The position numbers and the translations under genes were made by a program. Shown here piece by piece: positions 31,996 through 41,679 of a DNA stretch of 42,899 nucleotides. The notes beneath the pieces are model-generated. The model saw nothing but the letters and a program-made list of their open reading frames with translations, did no database searches and was not told where the DNA came from. Source of the DNA: Methylococcales bacterium (GTDB lineage Bacteria > Pseudomonadota > Gammaproteobacteria > Methylococcales > Methylomonadaceae); assembly GCA_026398895.1 (NCBI GenBank), contig JAPLRZ010000040.1, positions 1-42,899 on the forward strand. Reading direction: 5' to 3'. Position 1 is the stretch's first letter. Every line of letters begins with the position of its first letter.

Positions 31996-33177
31996 TTAAA
32001 CCGCCGCTTTAATCCGCACTAACGCATTTTTCAAATTATCCATGCTGGTAGCGATAGAAATCCGAATATGTCCTTCTGTACCAAACGCAGAACCTGGCAC
32101 TAACGCTACGCCCGCTTTTTCAATTAAATAGTCGGAAAATTCTAGGTCGTTGTTGATGCCATCTAAACGATCTATGAGTTTTTGGACATTGGGGAAAACG
32201 TAAAACGTGCCGTTGGTTTCTAAGCACTCAACACCGTCGATGCTGTTTAATTCAGCCACCACGAAATCATGGCGTTTTTTGAATTCTACGCACATATTGG
32301 TGATAAAACTTTGATCGCCTGTCAATGCAGCTTCGGCAGCGTATTGAGAGATTGACGTTGGATTGGAAGTGCTTTGTGATTGAATGGTACACATGGCTTC
32401 AATCAAATCGGCAGGGCCTGCGCAATAACCAATGCGCCAGCCTGTCATTGAATAGGCTTTAGACACACCATTCATCACCACCGTGCGATCATAAAACTCT
32501 GGATGGGCGTTGAGAATGTTCACAAACGTGTGTTGTTCCCACAGAATATGCTCATACATATCATCAGTGGCAATGATGATGTTGGGATAATCGGCTAACA
32601 CGTCACCTATGGCTTTGAGTTCATCCAATGAATACGCCACACCTGAGGGATTAGATGGACTGTTGATAAAAATCAAACGGGTTTTATCGGTAATCGCGGC
32701 GCGGAGTTGTTCAGGGGTGATTTTGAAATTTTGCGCTTGGGTGGTTTCGATAATCACAGGTACGCCATCGGCTAATAACACCATATCAGGATACGATACC
32801 CAAAACGGCGCGGGGATGATGACTTCATCACCTGTATTCAATAAAGCTTGGGTAAGATTGTAAGAGCTTTGTTTACCACCACACGACACCAGCACTTGTT
32901 TAGGCGTGTAGTCCAGTCCATTGTCATTTTTGAATTTTGTGATAATGGCTTTTTTTAAGCTGGCGATACCATCAACGGCGGTGTATTTGGTAAAACCTTT
33001 GTTCATGGCTTCAACAGCGGCGGCTTTGATGTGATCGGGAGTATCAAAATCGGGTTCGCCTGCACCCAGTCCGATAATATCTTTACCCGCTGCTCGCATA
33101 GCGGCGGCTCTGGCAGTAATGGCTAACGTAGGCGAAGGTTTTACCGCGTTGACTCTGTTGGAAAGTTTAATGCTCAT
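31996..33177 (-). CDS. aspC: Aspartate aminotransferase, class I PLP fold
   Basis: A 393-aa aminotransferase of the subgroup Ib (AatA/AspC-like) type. It shows LGAGEPDFDTPDHI near the N-terminus, SPSNPSGVAYSLDEL, and the PLP lysine in VMNGVSKAYSMTGWRIGY. The substrate Arg is in the C-terminal EGHIRISIATSMDNL. It transfers amino groups between aspartate/glutamate and 2-oxo acids; related enzymes can also use prephenate. The start has no clear SD, but MSIKLSNRVNAVKPSPTLA is the usual N-terminus. Confidence 0.93.
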   Translation of the reverse strand: MSIKLSNRVNAVKPSPTLAITARAAAMRAAGKDIIGLGAGEPDFDTPDHIKAAAVEAMNKGFTKYTAVDGIASLKKAIITKFKNDNGLDYTPKQVLVSCGGKQSSYNLTQALLNTGDEVIIPAPFWVSYPDMVLLADGVPVIIETTQAQNFKITPEQLRAAITDKTRLIFINSPSNPSGVAYSLDELKAIGDVLADYPNIIIATDDMYEHILWEQHTFVNILNAHPEFYDRTVVMNGVSKAYSMTGWRIGYCAGPADLIEAMCTIQSQSTSNPTSISQYAAEAALTGDQSFITNMCVEFKKRHDFVVAELNSIDGVECLETNGTFYVFPNVQKLIDRLDGINNDLEFSDYLIEKAGVALVPGSAFGTEGHIRISIATSMDNLKNALVRIKAAV

Positions 33178-33372
33178 AAGTTTTGTGTAGTAGTGGTTAA
33201 AAATGGAGAGATTATATCAGTTTCACATTGCTTATACTTGCGTCCAAAGTTCAACTCGCTTGGTTTAGCAAAAGACCTTAGAATCCATATAGAGCCAAAA
33301 TCAAAGTAATTTCCTAAGGTGGAATCAAAAAACACGGCATAATATTCGCTAAATGTCGTTAAGGTGATGATG

Positions 33373-34185
33373 ATGGATATTGTAGAAATAACAGTGGTGA
33401 ATATTTTTTTAGCCTGTGTATTGCTCGGTACGGTAACGGGGATATTAGCGGGTTTGTTTGGTATTGGCGGCGGTTTGGTGATTGTGCCTGTGTTGGTGAT
33501 GTTGTTTACCGCGCATGGATTTCCTGCTGAAATTGTGATGATTATGGCAGTGGCAAGTTCACTGGCAACCATTATTTTGACCGCTGTTTCATCGGTAATG
33601 GCGCATCATCGTTTGGGATCGGTGGTGTGGGCGAAAGTGTTTAGTATGACTCCCTCGATTATGCTAGGTACAGCGGTAGGTGCAGTGCTGGCAAAACAAA
33701 TTAGCGCGGATGCGTTACGGCTGATTTTGGTGGTGTTTTTGTTATATGTTGGTATACAAATGGCGTTGCAAATTAAGCCTAAAACGGGCGATGTTAAGCA
33801 GTCGAAACTGTTGGATGCTTGTGCGGGTGTGGTGATAGGAGTGGTATCAGCGATTGTTGGTATCGGCGGTGGTACGCTAACTGTGCCTTATGTGGTACAT
33901 GGGCAGTTATTGATGCGCCAAGCAGTGGCAATAGCCAGCGCGTGTGGTTTGCCGATAGCGATAGTGGGAACAATTAGTTACGGCTTATTGGGTTGGCATG
34001 ATGCACGTTTGCCCGCGTGGAGTCTGGGCTATGTGTATTTACCCGCATTTTTTGGGGTGAGTTTGAGCAGTATTTTTACCGCGCCCATCGGAGCAAAATT
34101 GGCACATCGGTTGCCAGCGGCAACGCTAAAACGCTATTTTTCTGTGCTATTGTTCATTATGGCGGCTAAATTGTTGTGGCATTGA
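33373..34185 (+). CDS. TSUP/TauE-SafE family permease
   Basis: About 270 aa with eight predicted spans. Two related halves each carry the GIGGG-type motif (LFGIGGGLVIVPVLVMLF and IVGIGGGTLTVPYVVHG), typical of the sulfite/anion exporters of the TauE/SafE family. There are four start codons in a row (GTG ATG ATG ATG); AAGG at 33361-33364 best fits the last, at 33373. The transported anion (sulfite, sulfoacetate or another) cannot be told. Divergent from aspC. Confidence 0.9.
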   Translation: MDIVEITVVNIFLACVLLGTVTGILAGLFGIGGGLVIVPVLVMLFTAHGFPAEIVMIMAVASSLATIILTAVSSVMAHHRLGSVVWAKVFSMTPSIMLGTAVGAVLAKQISADALRLILVVFLLYVGIQMALQIKPKTGDVKQSKLLDACAGVVIGVVSAIVGIGGGTLTVPYVVHGQLLMRQAVAIASACGLPIAIVGTISYGLLGWHDARLPAWSLGYVYLPAFFGVSLSSIFTAPIGAKLAHRLPAATLKRYFSVLLFIMAAKLLWH

Positions 34186-34228
34186 GTTGTGTTGTATTTT
34201 TTGTGCTACGCTAACTATGTCTATAAGC

Positions 34229-34283
34229 GGGAGTCCAATAGCTTCAGCTATTGGCTAGAAAACAGCTAAAGCTGTTTTACTCC
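34229..34283. repeat. Two-hairpin element enclosed by an outer stem
   Basis: CCAATAGCT-TC-AGCTATTGG (34235-34254) and AAAACAGCT-AA-AGCTGTTTT (34259-34278) lie side by side inside GGAGT (34230-34234) / ACTCC (34279-34283). Folding as a three-way junction is likely. It lies between the permease and dapF and may end the permease transcript; the shape also suits a REP-type mobile element. Confidence 0.7.
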
Positions 34284-34319
34284 TGTACTCACTCTATTTA
34301 TATTTGTTAAAGATGCACC

Positions 34320-35144
34320 ATGATTCATTTCACTAAAATGCACGGACTCGGCAATGATTTTGTCGTGATTGACGCACACACCCAAGCGATTAATTTAAGC
34401 GTTGAACAGATTCGCTTTATGGCAGATCGGCATACTGGTATTGGCTTTGACCAATTATTGCTGGTAGAAAAACCTGTCAGTGATAATGCTGATTTTAAAT
34501 ACCGAATTTTTAATGCCGATGGTAGCGAAGTAGCGCAATGCGGTAATGGAGCGCGGTGTTTTGCGCGGTTTGTGCGTGATAAAAAGCTAACTGATAAAGA
34601 TGAAATTCGGGTTGATACCAATGCTGGGCAGTTGTTATTGTGTTTTGATGATGACTTGATTACCGTCAACATGGGCGTACCACGTCATCAACCCTCTGAA
34701 ATACCGTTATTGGCTGCACACGAAACGTTGCTTTATGACGTGCTGGTCAGTGGACACGCTTGCCAATTTGGCGCGGTGTCGATGGGTAATCCTCATGCCG
34801 TGCTTCATGTTGACGATGTGAACAGCGCACCTGTGGCTGAATTCGGCAAGTCGTTGGAAAGTCACGCGCTGTTTCCTGAACGCGCAAATATCGGCTTTAT
34901 GCAGATTGTGAATCGGCAGACAATAAAACTGCGCGTTTATGAACGCGGGTCGGGAGAAACGTTGGCGTGTGGCAGTGGCGCGTGTGCGGCGGTGGTAATC
35001 GGCATCGAACAAAATCTGTTGGATAGTACGGTAGTCGTCGAATTAGCGGGTGGCACATTAAAAATCAACTGGGCAGGTCGTGGCACACCCGTATGGATGA
35101 CAGGGGCGGCGGTGACTGTTTTTGAGGGTGTAATTGCCTTATGA
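34320..35144 (+). CDS. dapF: Diaminopimelate epimerase
   Basis: Converts LL- to meso-diaminopimelate for lysine and peptidoglycan synthesis. It is 274 aa, with the two catalytic cysteines in [11 protein letters not shown] and [12 protein letters not shown] and the N-terminal [13 protein letters not shown]. First gene of the dapF-DUF484-xerC set, each joined by ATGA overlaps. Confidence 0.97.
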   Translation: MIHFTKMHGLGNDFVVIDAHTQAINLSVEQIRFMADRHTGIGFDQLLLVEKPVSDNADFKYRIFNADGSEVAQCGNGARCFARFVRDKKLTDKDEIRVDTNAGQLLLCFDDDLITVNMGVPRHQPSEIPLLAAHETLLYDVLVSGHACQFGAVSMGNPHAVLHVDDVNSAPVAEFGKSLESHALFPERANIGFMQIVNRQTIKLRVYERGSGETLACGSGACAAVVIGIEQNLLDSTVVVELAGGTLKINWAGRGTPVWMTGAAVTVFEGVIAL

Positions 35145-35818
35145 ACCAATATATTACAGCTGATGACGTTGCCGTTTATCTGCAACAACACCCTGATTTT
35201 TTTCATGACCATCTGAATTTGCTGGAGCAATTAACCATTCCACATCCAAGCGGCGTGGCGGTTTCGTTGCTTACCAAACAAGTAGAGTTATTGCGTCACA
35301 AACAGCATGAACAGGAAGATCAACTCACTGAGTTGGTAGAAATAGCCAGAAATAATGATGCTGCTTTTCTTAGACTGCATCAACTCACGCTTGCCTTACT
35401 TAACGCTTTAACACTTGCGGATGTTGTTGCCACACTAGAGCAAGTATTGACCGAGTATTTTTCAACTGATTTTGTTGCCGTGCGTTTAATTCAACGGTGT
35501 CCTGATACGGCAGTTGCAAGATTATTTATTGATCCCGCTAGCGAAGACGTAAAACCATTTATGAAAGAGCTAGGCAGCAAACAAACTAAATGCGCTCGTC
35601 CCACCTTAGCGCAAGCAAAAATATTGTTTGGCGATTCCGCATTGGAAGTAGAGTCTTGCGCTATTATTCCAATGACACTAGGTAAATCAGCGGGTATTTT
35701 AGTCATTGGTAGCCGTGAAGCAGGACGCTTTCATTACAGTATGGGGCAGTTATTTTTAACCCAAATTGGCGAAATTGTTGGCGCAAGGTTATTTTCATTG
35801 TTGCGGCAGTTTTCATGA
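35141..35818 (+). CDS. DUF484 (GAF-like) protein
   Basis: A 225-aa protein of the DUF484 family. The N-terminus [37 protein letters not shown] is the family hallmark, followed by a coiled-coil-like stretch and a GAF-like domain. It is always found between dapF and xerC in gammaproteobacteria (YigA position); the function is unknown. Four-base overlaps on both sides show translational coupling. Confidence 0.93.
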   Translation: MNQYITADDVAVYLQQHPDFFHDHLNLLEQLTIPHPSGVAVSLLTKQVELLRHKQHEQEDQLTELVEIARNNDAAFLRLHQLTLALLNALTLADVVATLEQVLTEYFSTDFVAVRLIQRCPDTAVARLFIDPASEDVKPFMKELGSKQTKCARPTLAQAKILFGDSALEVESCAIIPMTLGKSAGILVIGSREAGRFHYSMGQLFLTQIGEIVGARLFSLLRQFS

Positions 35819-36729
35819 ATGCCGATGCCACGCAACAGTTAGCGGATTTTTTTCAGCATCTACAAGTTGAAAAACGCGCCTCACTACACACCATAAAAAG
35901 CTATCAACTCGATATTAAGCAGCTAGTCGCTTACTGCAACACAAAAACACTCACACACTGGGCGGATGTCCAGCAAATCGATATTCGCGCTCATATTGCC
36001 AGTCGTCATCGGCAAGGCATGAGTAGCAAAAGTTTACAGCGTGAATTGTCCGCTATTCGTAGCTTTTATGATTTTTTGCTAAAAAATCGTTTAGTAGAAA
36101 TCAATCCTGCCTTATATGTTAAAGCTCCCAAACAAGCACGAAAATTGCCAAAAACGCTAGATGTCGATCAAATCACAGGTTTGCTGGAAGCGGGTACAAG
36201 CTCGGTTTTAGAAGTCCGTGATGTGGCAATGTTTGAATTATTTTATTCCTCAGGTTTGCGGCTTAGCGAACTTGCTTCGTTGGATATGACGGATTTGGAT
36301 TTGGCAGATCAGTCCTTGCTAGTGCGTGCAGGTAAAGGCGGCAAAGCTCGAATATTGCCCATCGGTAGTAAAGCGATTACCGCTATTAATCAATGGCTAC
36401 CGTTACGTTTAAATGGTTTGGCAATTGGTGAGACTGCCGTTTTTACCTCTAATCGTGGCACACGTTTAGGGCAACGTAGTATTGAATTACGCTTAGATCA
36501 ATGGTGCAAGAAAAAAGGCATTATCGAACATATTCATCCACACATGCTCAGACATTCTTTTGCCAGTCATTTATTAGAGTCCAGTCAAGATTTAAGCGCG
36601 GTACAGGAATTGTTAGGGCATAGCAGTTTATCTACTACACAAATTTATACCCATTTAAATTTTCAACATTTAGCAGAGGTGTATGATAACGCCCATCCAC
36701 GAGCTAAAAAGCAAGTTAAAACAGAGTAA
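35815..36729 (+). CDS. xerC: Tyrosine recombinase XerC
   Basis: Works with XerD at dif to resolve chromosome dimers. The 304-aa protein has a SAM-like N-terminal core-binding domain and the catalytic domain with Arg in SSGLRLSELASLD, HMLRHSFASHLL, LGHSSLSTTQIYTH and the nucleophilic Tyr in this last box. Last gene of the dapF operon; the usual next gene, a HAD phosphatase (yigB), is missing and an IS remnant lies there instead. Confidence 0.95.
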   Translation: MNADATQQLADFFQHLQVEKRASLHTIKSYQLDIKQLVAYCNTKTLTHWADVQQIDIRAHIASRHRQGMSSKSLQRELSAIRSFYDFLLKNRLVEINPALYVKAPKQARKLPKTLDVDQITGLLEAGTSSVLEVRDVAMFELFYSSGLRLSELASLDMTDLDLADQSLLVRAGKGGKARILPIGSKAITAINQWLPLRLNGLAIGETAVFTSNRGTRLGQRSIELRLDQWCKKKGIIEHIHPHMLRHSFASHLLESSQDLSAVQELLGHSSLSTTQIYTHLNFQHLAEVYDNAHPRAKKQVKTE

Positions 36730-36799
36730 TAGTATGGTAATAATTAGTTTCAGTTTAATTAATAATGGATAAAAATGCTTCTTCGATTCAACAATTAAA

Positions 36800-37133
36800 T
36801 GCAGCGTAGCGGTGTCGTTTTTAGAGATTTAGAAGGGGCAACTGTTATAGTTTCATCCCCCTCTCTAAATCAGACCAAAGATGGATAAGCAATGAAAGCA
36901 CACAAGGGATACAGCGAAGACTTGAAACGGCAAGCCTTGGCGATGTATTTGGAAGGTTTAGGATTTCGGTCAATCGGTTACAATAGCCTATTCAGGCACT
37001 ATTGGCTAGGTTACGCCGCAAGTCGAAATATTACTCTACGTGCATGTTGTGTTACTTTATTCTGTCACGCTTCTAATGCTGAAACACGATGGAAAATTAG
37101 GAGCTATCTTAACTTAACAATGCCAAAAAATTT
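36800..37133 (+). mobile_element. IS1-like insertion sequence remnant
   Basis: Begins around a near-perfect hairpin (GATTTAGA-AGGGG at about 36824-36836 against CCCCCTCTCTAAATC at 36860-36874) and contains only the first part of a transposase. Boundaries are approximate. It replaces the gene that normally follows xerC. Confidence 0.5.
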
Positions 37134-37137
37134 ATGA
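36892..37137 (+). pseudogene. IS1-family transposase, truncated
   Basis: The first 29 codons (KGYSEDLKRQALAMYLEGLGFRSIG) match the helix-turn-helix start of IS1-type transposases. After that the frame leaves the family (YNSLFRHYWLGYAASRN...) and stops at 37137, so the DDE domain is missing. The point of divergence, about 36979, marks a deletion or another insertion. Confidence 0.7.
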
Positions 37138-37167
37138 CTGCCAGTCCTTTAAAGGACTGGCAGTCAT
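37134..37167 (-). terminator. 34-bp perfect palindrome, terminator of the PatZ-like gene
   Basis: ATGACTGCCAGTCCTTT (37134-37150) is followed directly by its exact complement (37151-37167). On the minus strand it lies 7 bp after the stop of the PatZ-like gene and is followed by AAATTTTTTGG, fitting an intrinsic terminator. Confidence 0.8.
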
Positions 37168-37174
37168 GTTCACT

Positions 37175-39856
37175 CTATTGTCTTAAATCTTTAACCACCC
37201 GCACAATCTCAGTATTATCTGTCAGCGTTTCAATGCTAAACCCCAATTTTTTTATCAGTGCTAACATGGATACATTGGCAATTAGCACTTCGGCTTCAAA
37301 AAAGGCAATGCCTTTATCTTTAGCGGTTTGCATCAGGGTTTTTAACAGCCGTGAGCCTATGCCTAATTTCTGGCAATCATCGGCAACCACAATGGCGAAT
37401 TCAACCGAGCGACCATCTGGATTCATGGTGTAACGCCCTACGCCTAATTCATTGGGCAGTTTTTTATCTTCAGTGACAGCGACAAATGCCATTTCACGGT
37501 CATAATCGATTTGAGTAAAACGCACTATCATTTCAGGGGTGAGTTCTTGTAATGCTTGTTTGTAACGGAAATATTTAGTGCGTTCTGATAATCGACTGAC
37601 AAAATGTTCTTCCATGATCGCATCTTCTGGGCGTATTGGACGGATGGTGATATTTATGCCATTGCTCAGTTGATAATGCTGGCTTAACTCATGTGGATAG
37701 GGATGAATCGCCATGTGTGCGTAGCGAGTCATTTGGTGTGAGGTCTGTACTTTAATGCGTGCATCCACAGCAATTGCGCCGTGTTCATCGACTATCAGCG
37801 GGTTAATATCCAGCTCTAAAATCTCAGGCAATTCACTGACCATTGTCGATATATTCAGCAGCACATCAATCAAGGCATTTTCATTGGCTGGCGGTAATTG
37901 CCGAAAGGCTTTTAAGTATTTTGCCGCTTTGGTTTTGGCAATCATTTGTTCAACCATGTAAGCGTTTAGCGGTGGCAGGGCGATGGCATTGTCTTTGAGA
38001 ATTTCCACCATCGTACCGCCTAAGCCAAAACTTATCGCAGGGCCAAATACGGGATCACGCACCACGCCCACCATTAATTCCCGTCCGCTGTGTGAGCGAA
38101 ACATGGTCTCAACTGTCATGCCCACTTCGGTGATTTCTGGGTGTTTTTGTTTGATAGCGGTTTCCATTTCAAGGAAGTTGCGTGACACTTCTTGCGCAGT
38201 GTTAATGTTTAAACGTACACCACCAATATCGGATTTATGGCTAAATTCGGACATATTGACTTTTAATACCACGGGGAAGCCCATGGTTTGCGCGGCAATC
38301 ATGGCATCTTTCGCGCTAGTGACTTTGATAGTTTGATTGACGGGAATATGAAATGCGGCAAGGATCGCTTTGGATTCTTGAGCAGTCAACACTTGTCTAC
38401 CTTCGGACAAAATGCGCTCGATAATCAGTCTCGCGCCTTCTACATCGGGTGCTGCAAGCTCATCACTGGGCGAAGGAATTTGTTTGAGTAGGATTTGGTT
38501 TTGTGCGTAATTGGCTAAAAAAGCAAACGCATCGACCGCGACTTCAGGAGTAGTAAAGTGAGCAATGTTACTATTGGCAAACAAATCACGTCCTTTTTGC
38601 ACGCGTGCGCCGCCTGTCCACGCCGCTAATACAGGTTTTTTGCTGTCTTTCGCGACTTCAATAATACATTCGGCTACTTGAGTCGGATTGGTCATGGCTT
38701 GGGGGGTTAAAATCACTAACACGCCGTCGATGCTGTCATCTTTAAGGCAAATTTCAAGCGATTGCTGATAACGTTCTGAGGTGGCATCACCCAAAATATC
38801 AATCGGATTATCATGAGACCAATGCACAGGTAATACTGCGTTAAGCGCGTCAATACTATCTTCGCTTAGTACTGCCATTTTGATACCGACATCTTCGGCT
38901 CGATCGGTACTCATCACACCTGGACCACCTGCATTGGTGATAATCGCTAAACGGTCTTCTTTGACGATGTAGTTATTGGCTAATACGCGAGCGGCGGAAA
39001 ATAATTCGGTAATGCTATACGCCCGAACCACACCCGCTCTAGCAATCGCTGCATCAAATACATTATCACCGCCAACCATCGCCCCTGTATGAGACATCGC
39101 GGCTTTGCAACCTGCTTCATGACGACCTGATTTAATTAAAATGACAGGTTTTAAGCGTGCCGCTGCTTTCAGCCCACTTAAAAATCGTCGCGCATCACGG
39201 ATACCTTCGACATACATCAAAATACCCGTGGTTTGGCTGTCAGTCGCCAGATAATCCAGCACTTCACCAAAATCAATATCCGCTGCACCACCCATAGACA
39301 CTACAGTAGAAAAACCAATATCCTGCGATTTTGCCCAGTCTAAAATAGCGGTACACACCGCGCCTGATTGTGACAACAACGCCAACGAACCGTCTTTGAC
39401 TGTGCCATCACCAAAGGTGGCATTGAGTTGACCGCTCGGACGAATCACTCCCAAACAGTTCGGCCCTATCAAGCGAATACCATAACGGTGTGCAATATCT
39501 AATACTTCTTGTTGTAAGCGTTTGCCTTCATCGCCCAATTCACCAAACCCTGCGGTGATAATAATCACCGAAGTTACACCTTTTTCACCACATTGACGCA
39601 CGATGTTGGGAACAGACGGGGCTGGAGTGGAAATAACGACTAAGTCTAAGTCTTCGGGAACGCTGTTTAAATCTGGATAAGCTTTTAAACCTAAAATTTC
39701 TTCGCGCTTATTATTTACAGGATAAAGTCCACCTGTAAAACCTGCTTCCTGCATATTGAGTAGTAGCCGATAACCAACGCTTTCTGGGCGTTCAGACGCG
39801 CCCACGATAGCAACAGATTTTGGAGTAAAAAAACGATTTAGATAATGAGGACCCAT
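37175..39856 (-). CDS. PatZ-like acyl-CoA synthetase (NDP-forming) / GNAT acetyltransferase
   Basis: About 893 aa from ATG 39856 (MGPHYLNRFFTPKSVAIVGAS, where the family begins). The frame is open for 40 more codons to 39976, without an SD. Domains in order: CoA-binding Rossmann (about 5-135), succinyl-CoA-synthetase-like ligase with SHTGAMVGGDNVFDAA, ATP-grasp (about 470-690) and a C-terminal GNAT domain (about 725-880) with CQKLGIGSRLL for acetyl-CoA. The architecture is that of PatZ/Pka (YfiQ), which acetylates lysines in proteins such as acetyl-CoA synthetase. The ligase His within SHTGA appears retained, so ADP-forming synthetase activity is not excluded. Divergent from pqqDE; monocistronic. 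Confidence 0.92.
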   Translation of the reverse strand: MGPHYLNRFFTPKSVAIVGASERPESVGYRLLLNMQEAGFTGGLYPVNNKREEILGLKAYPDLNSVPEDLDLVVISTPAPSVPNIVRQCGEKGVTSVIIITAGFGELGDEGKRLQQEVLDIAHRYGIRLIGPNCLGVIRPSGQLNATFGDGTVKDGSLALLSQSGAVCTAILDWAKSQDIGFSTVVSMGGAADIDFGEVLDYLATDSQTTGILMYVEGIRDARRFLSGLKAAARLKPVILIKSGRHEAGCKAAMSHTGAMVGGDNVFDAAIARAGVVRAYSITELFSAARVLANNYIVKEDRLAIITNAGGPGVMSTDRAEDVGIKMAVLSEDSIDALNAVLPVHWSHDNPIDILGDATSERYQQSLEICLKDDSIDGVLVILTPQAMTNPTQVAECIIEVAKDSKKPVLAAWTGGARVQKGRDLFANSNIAHFTTPEVAVDAFAFLANYAQNQILLKQIPSPSDELAAPDVEGARLIIERILSEGRQVLTAQESKAILAAFHIPVNQTIKVTSAKDAMIAAQTMGFPVVLKVNMSEFSHKSDIGGVRLNINTAQEVSRNFLEMETAIKQKHPEITEVGMTVETMFRSHSGRELMVGVVRDPVFGPAISFGLGGTMVEILKDNAIALPPLNAYMVEQMIAKTKAAKYLKAFRQLPPANENALIDVLLNISTMVSELPEILELDINPLIVDEHGAIAVDARIKVQTSHQMTRYAHMAIHPYPHELSQHYQLSNGINITIRPIRPEDAIMEEHFVSRLSERTKYFRYKQALQELTPEMIVRFTQIDYDREMAFVAVTEDKKLPNELGVGRYTMNPDGRSVEFAIVVADDCQKLGIGSRLLKTLMQTAKDKGIAFFEAEVLIANVSMLALIKKLGFSIETLTDNTEIVRVVKDLRQ

Positions 39857-40145
39857 GAATGCACCAGAGAGAGTAAAATATTTGGTAAGAGTAGCATTTT
39901 TAGCTATTTTAGCGGCAATTATTTGCCATGCTTTAATAAAAAACTGATAGTTGCTGCTACTGTTTTTGTCAGACATACAACAGTGCTGTATTCTGAAAAT
40001 AGATAGGATGACCTATCACGATTAATAACCCGCATAGCGTGTAATAGAATGCGTGAGTGATTGTATTCAAACTATTAAGTAAACGCGTACCCTGACAAAC
40101 TACAACGTCCCTAACATCAAACTAATACAACAAAGAGGAACACCA

Positions 40146-40418
40146 GTGACCCTAAACACCGATTTACCGATACAATTTTCCCGAACTCACCGTTTACAAT
40201 GGGAAGAGGCACAACAAAAAAACGTAATTTTATATCCAGAAGGCATGGTAGAGCTCAACGAAAGCTCTGCTGAAATTTTAAAACTCTGTGATGGAACACG
40301 CACTCTCGCGCAAATCGTCAGCGATTTAGAAGAAAAATTTGCCACTCAGGGTTTATATAACGACATTAACGCATTTTTAGAGGTGGCTTTACAAAATGGC
40401 TGGATACACCAAAACTAA
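40146..40418 (+). CDS. pqqD: PQQ biosynthesis protein PqqD (PqqA-binding chaperone)
   Basis: A 90-aa RiPP-recognition protein that holds the PqqA precursor peptide for PqqE. The segment QWEEAQQKNVILYPEGMVELNESSAEILKLCDGTRTLAQIVSDLEEKF is the typical winged-helix PqqD pattern. The start is GTG 40146, with AGAGGA nine bases upstream. Its last 23 bp overlap pqqE. pqqA, B and C are not in the window. Confidence 0.94.
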   Translation: MTLNTDLPIQFSRTHRLQWEEAQQKNVILYPEGMVELNESSAEILKLCDGTRTLAQIVSDLEEKFATQGLYNDINAFLEVALQNGWIHQN

Positions 40419-41523
40419 TATTACCCCACCGCGCTGGTTATTGGCAGAACTGACTTACGCCTGTCCGTTGCAATGCCCATATTGTGCCAATCCCATTGAT
40501 TACGCTAAACATGATAGCGAAATCAGCACTGACGATTGGAAGCGCGTATTGACGCAAGCGCGAAAAATGGGCGCGGTACAACTCGGTTTTTCGGGCGGCG
40601 AACCTTTAACCCGCAAAGACTTAGCCGAATTGGTCAAACACGCACGCGACCTTGGTTATTACTCCAACCTTATTACCTCAGGTTATGGCTTAACCGAAGA
40701 AAAAATCATCGAACTTAAAGACGCTGGATTAGACCATATTCAAGTCAGTATTCAAGCCAGTAGCCAAGAATTGAACGACCATATTGCAGGCACAACGTCT
40801 TTTGAACATAAAAAACAAGTTGCGCATTTAGTCAAAAAACACGGCTATCCGATGGTGTTGTGCGTGGTTATTCACCGCGAAAATATTCACCAAATGGCGG
40901 ATATTTTGGCAATGGCAGAAGACTTAGGCGCGGATTATTTGGAATTAGCTAATACCCAATACTACGGCTGGGCGCACGCCAACCGTGATTTATTGCTACC
41001 GACCAAAGAACAGTTTGAAAAAGCGGAAAAAATCGCTCAAGCCTTCAAAGAAACCGTGGCAGGTAAAATGAAAATTTACTACGTCGTCCCCGATTTTCAC
41101 GAAGACCGTCCCAAAGCCTGTATGAACGGATGGGGAACAACCTTTTTAACTATTGCGCCTGATGGTGTTGCTTTGCCGTGTCATTCTGCGCGGGAATTGC
41201 CTAATTTAGATTGTCCCAACGTCAACGATGTCAGCATCTCAGACATCTGGAATGACTCGAAAGCCTTCAATTTTTTCCGTGGTGATGACTGGATGCAAGA
41301 ACCCTGTCGTTCGTGTGATGAAAAAGAAAAAGACAAAGGCGGTTGCCGTTGTCAGGCGTATTTATTAGCAGGTGATATGTATGCCACTGATCCCGTCTGT
41401 AGCAAATCACCCAAGCATTCAGTGATAGAAGAAGCGATTGCTTCGGCTAGAAAGAGTGCGTTAGCGGAGAATGAAAAACCACTGATTTTTAGGAATAGTA
41501 AAAATTCGCGGTTGCTGTCTTGA
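40396..41523 (+). CDS. pqqE: PqqA peptide cyclase PqqE (radical SAM)
   Basis: A radical-SAM enzyme that forms the Glu-Tyr carbon-carbon bond in PqqA, the first step of PQQ synthesis. PQQ is the cofactor of methanol dehydrogenase. The 375-aa protein has the 4Fe-4S triad C23-x3-C27-x2-C30 (CPLQCPYC), GFSGGEPLTRKDL, and a SPASM domain with Cys in PDGVALPCHS, EPCRSCDEKEKDKGGCRCQA and DPVCSKSP. ATG 40396 is preceded by AGAGGTGG inside pqqD, so the genes are coupled. Confidence 0.96.
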   Translation: MAGYTKTNITPPRWLLAELTYACPLQCPYCANPIDYAKHDSEISTDDWKRVLTQARKMGAVQLGFSGGEPLTRKDLAELVKHARDLGYYSNLITSGYGLTEEKIIELKDAGLDHIQVSIQASSQELNDHIAGTTSFEHKKQVAHLVKKHGYPMVLCVVIHRENIHQMADILAMAEDLGADYLELANTQYYGWAHANRDLLLPTKEQFEKAEKIAQAFKETVAGKMKIYYVVPDFHEDRPKACMNGWGTTFLTIAPDGVALPCHSARELPNLDCPNVNDVSISDIWNDSKAFNFFRGDDWMQEPCRSCDEKEKDKGGCRCQAYLLAGDMYATDPVCSKSPKHSVIEEAIASARKSALAENEKPLIFRNSKNSRLLS

Positions 41524-41589
41524 GCGATACCGTATTAATTTTTTTTAATTTTATCCTCATTTTGCTCAGGAACTAAGAGGAAGAATATC

Positions 41590-41679
41590 ATGTCAGTAAA
41601 AATCCCAACAGAAATATCAGGTAATGAAGCTTCAGCAAAACCAAAAACTGAATCTATCATCACAATGACAGTTTCGTAG
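41590..41679 (+). CDS. Short SD-led ORF ending in a repeat (29 aa)
   Basis: AAGAGGAAG at 41575-41583 is a strong SD nine bases before the ATG, which opens 29 codons (MSVKIPTEISGNEASAKPK...). The TAG stop is supplied by the left end of the REP-like repeat (GTAGGG). The peptide is hydrophilic and lacks the E-x3-Y of PqqA, so it is not PqqA. Either a genuine small gene or the start of a longer gene cut by the repeat. Position 66 bp after pqqE could be chance. Confidence 0.35.
   Translation: MSVKIPTEISGNEASAKPKTESIITMTVS

Noticed and set aside
33174..33572. 132-aa minus-strand ORF overlapping the TSUP permease start
   Set aside because: Mirrors the hydrophobic start of the permease on the opposite strand; no independent support.
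41590..41679. The short ORF after pqqE as a PqqA precursor
   Set aside because: PqqA needs a Glu-x3-Tyr core; the peptide has no Tyr.
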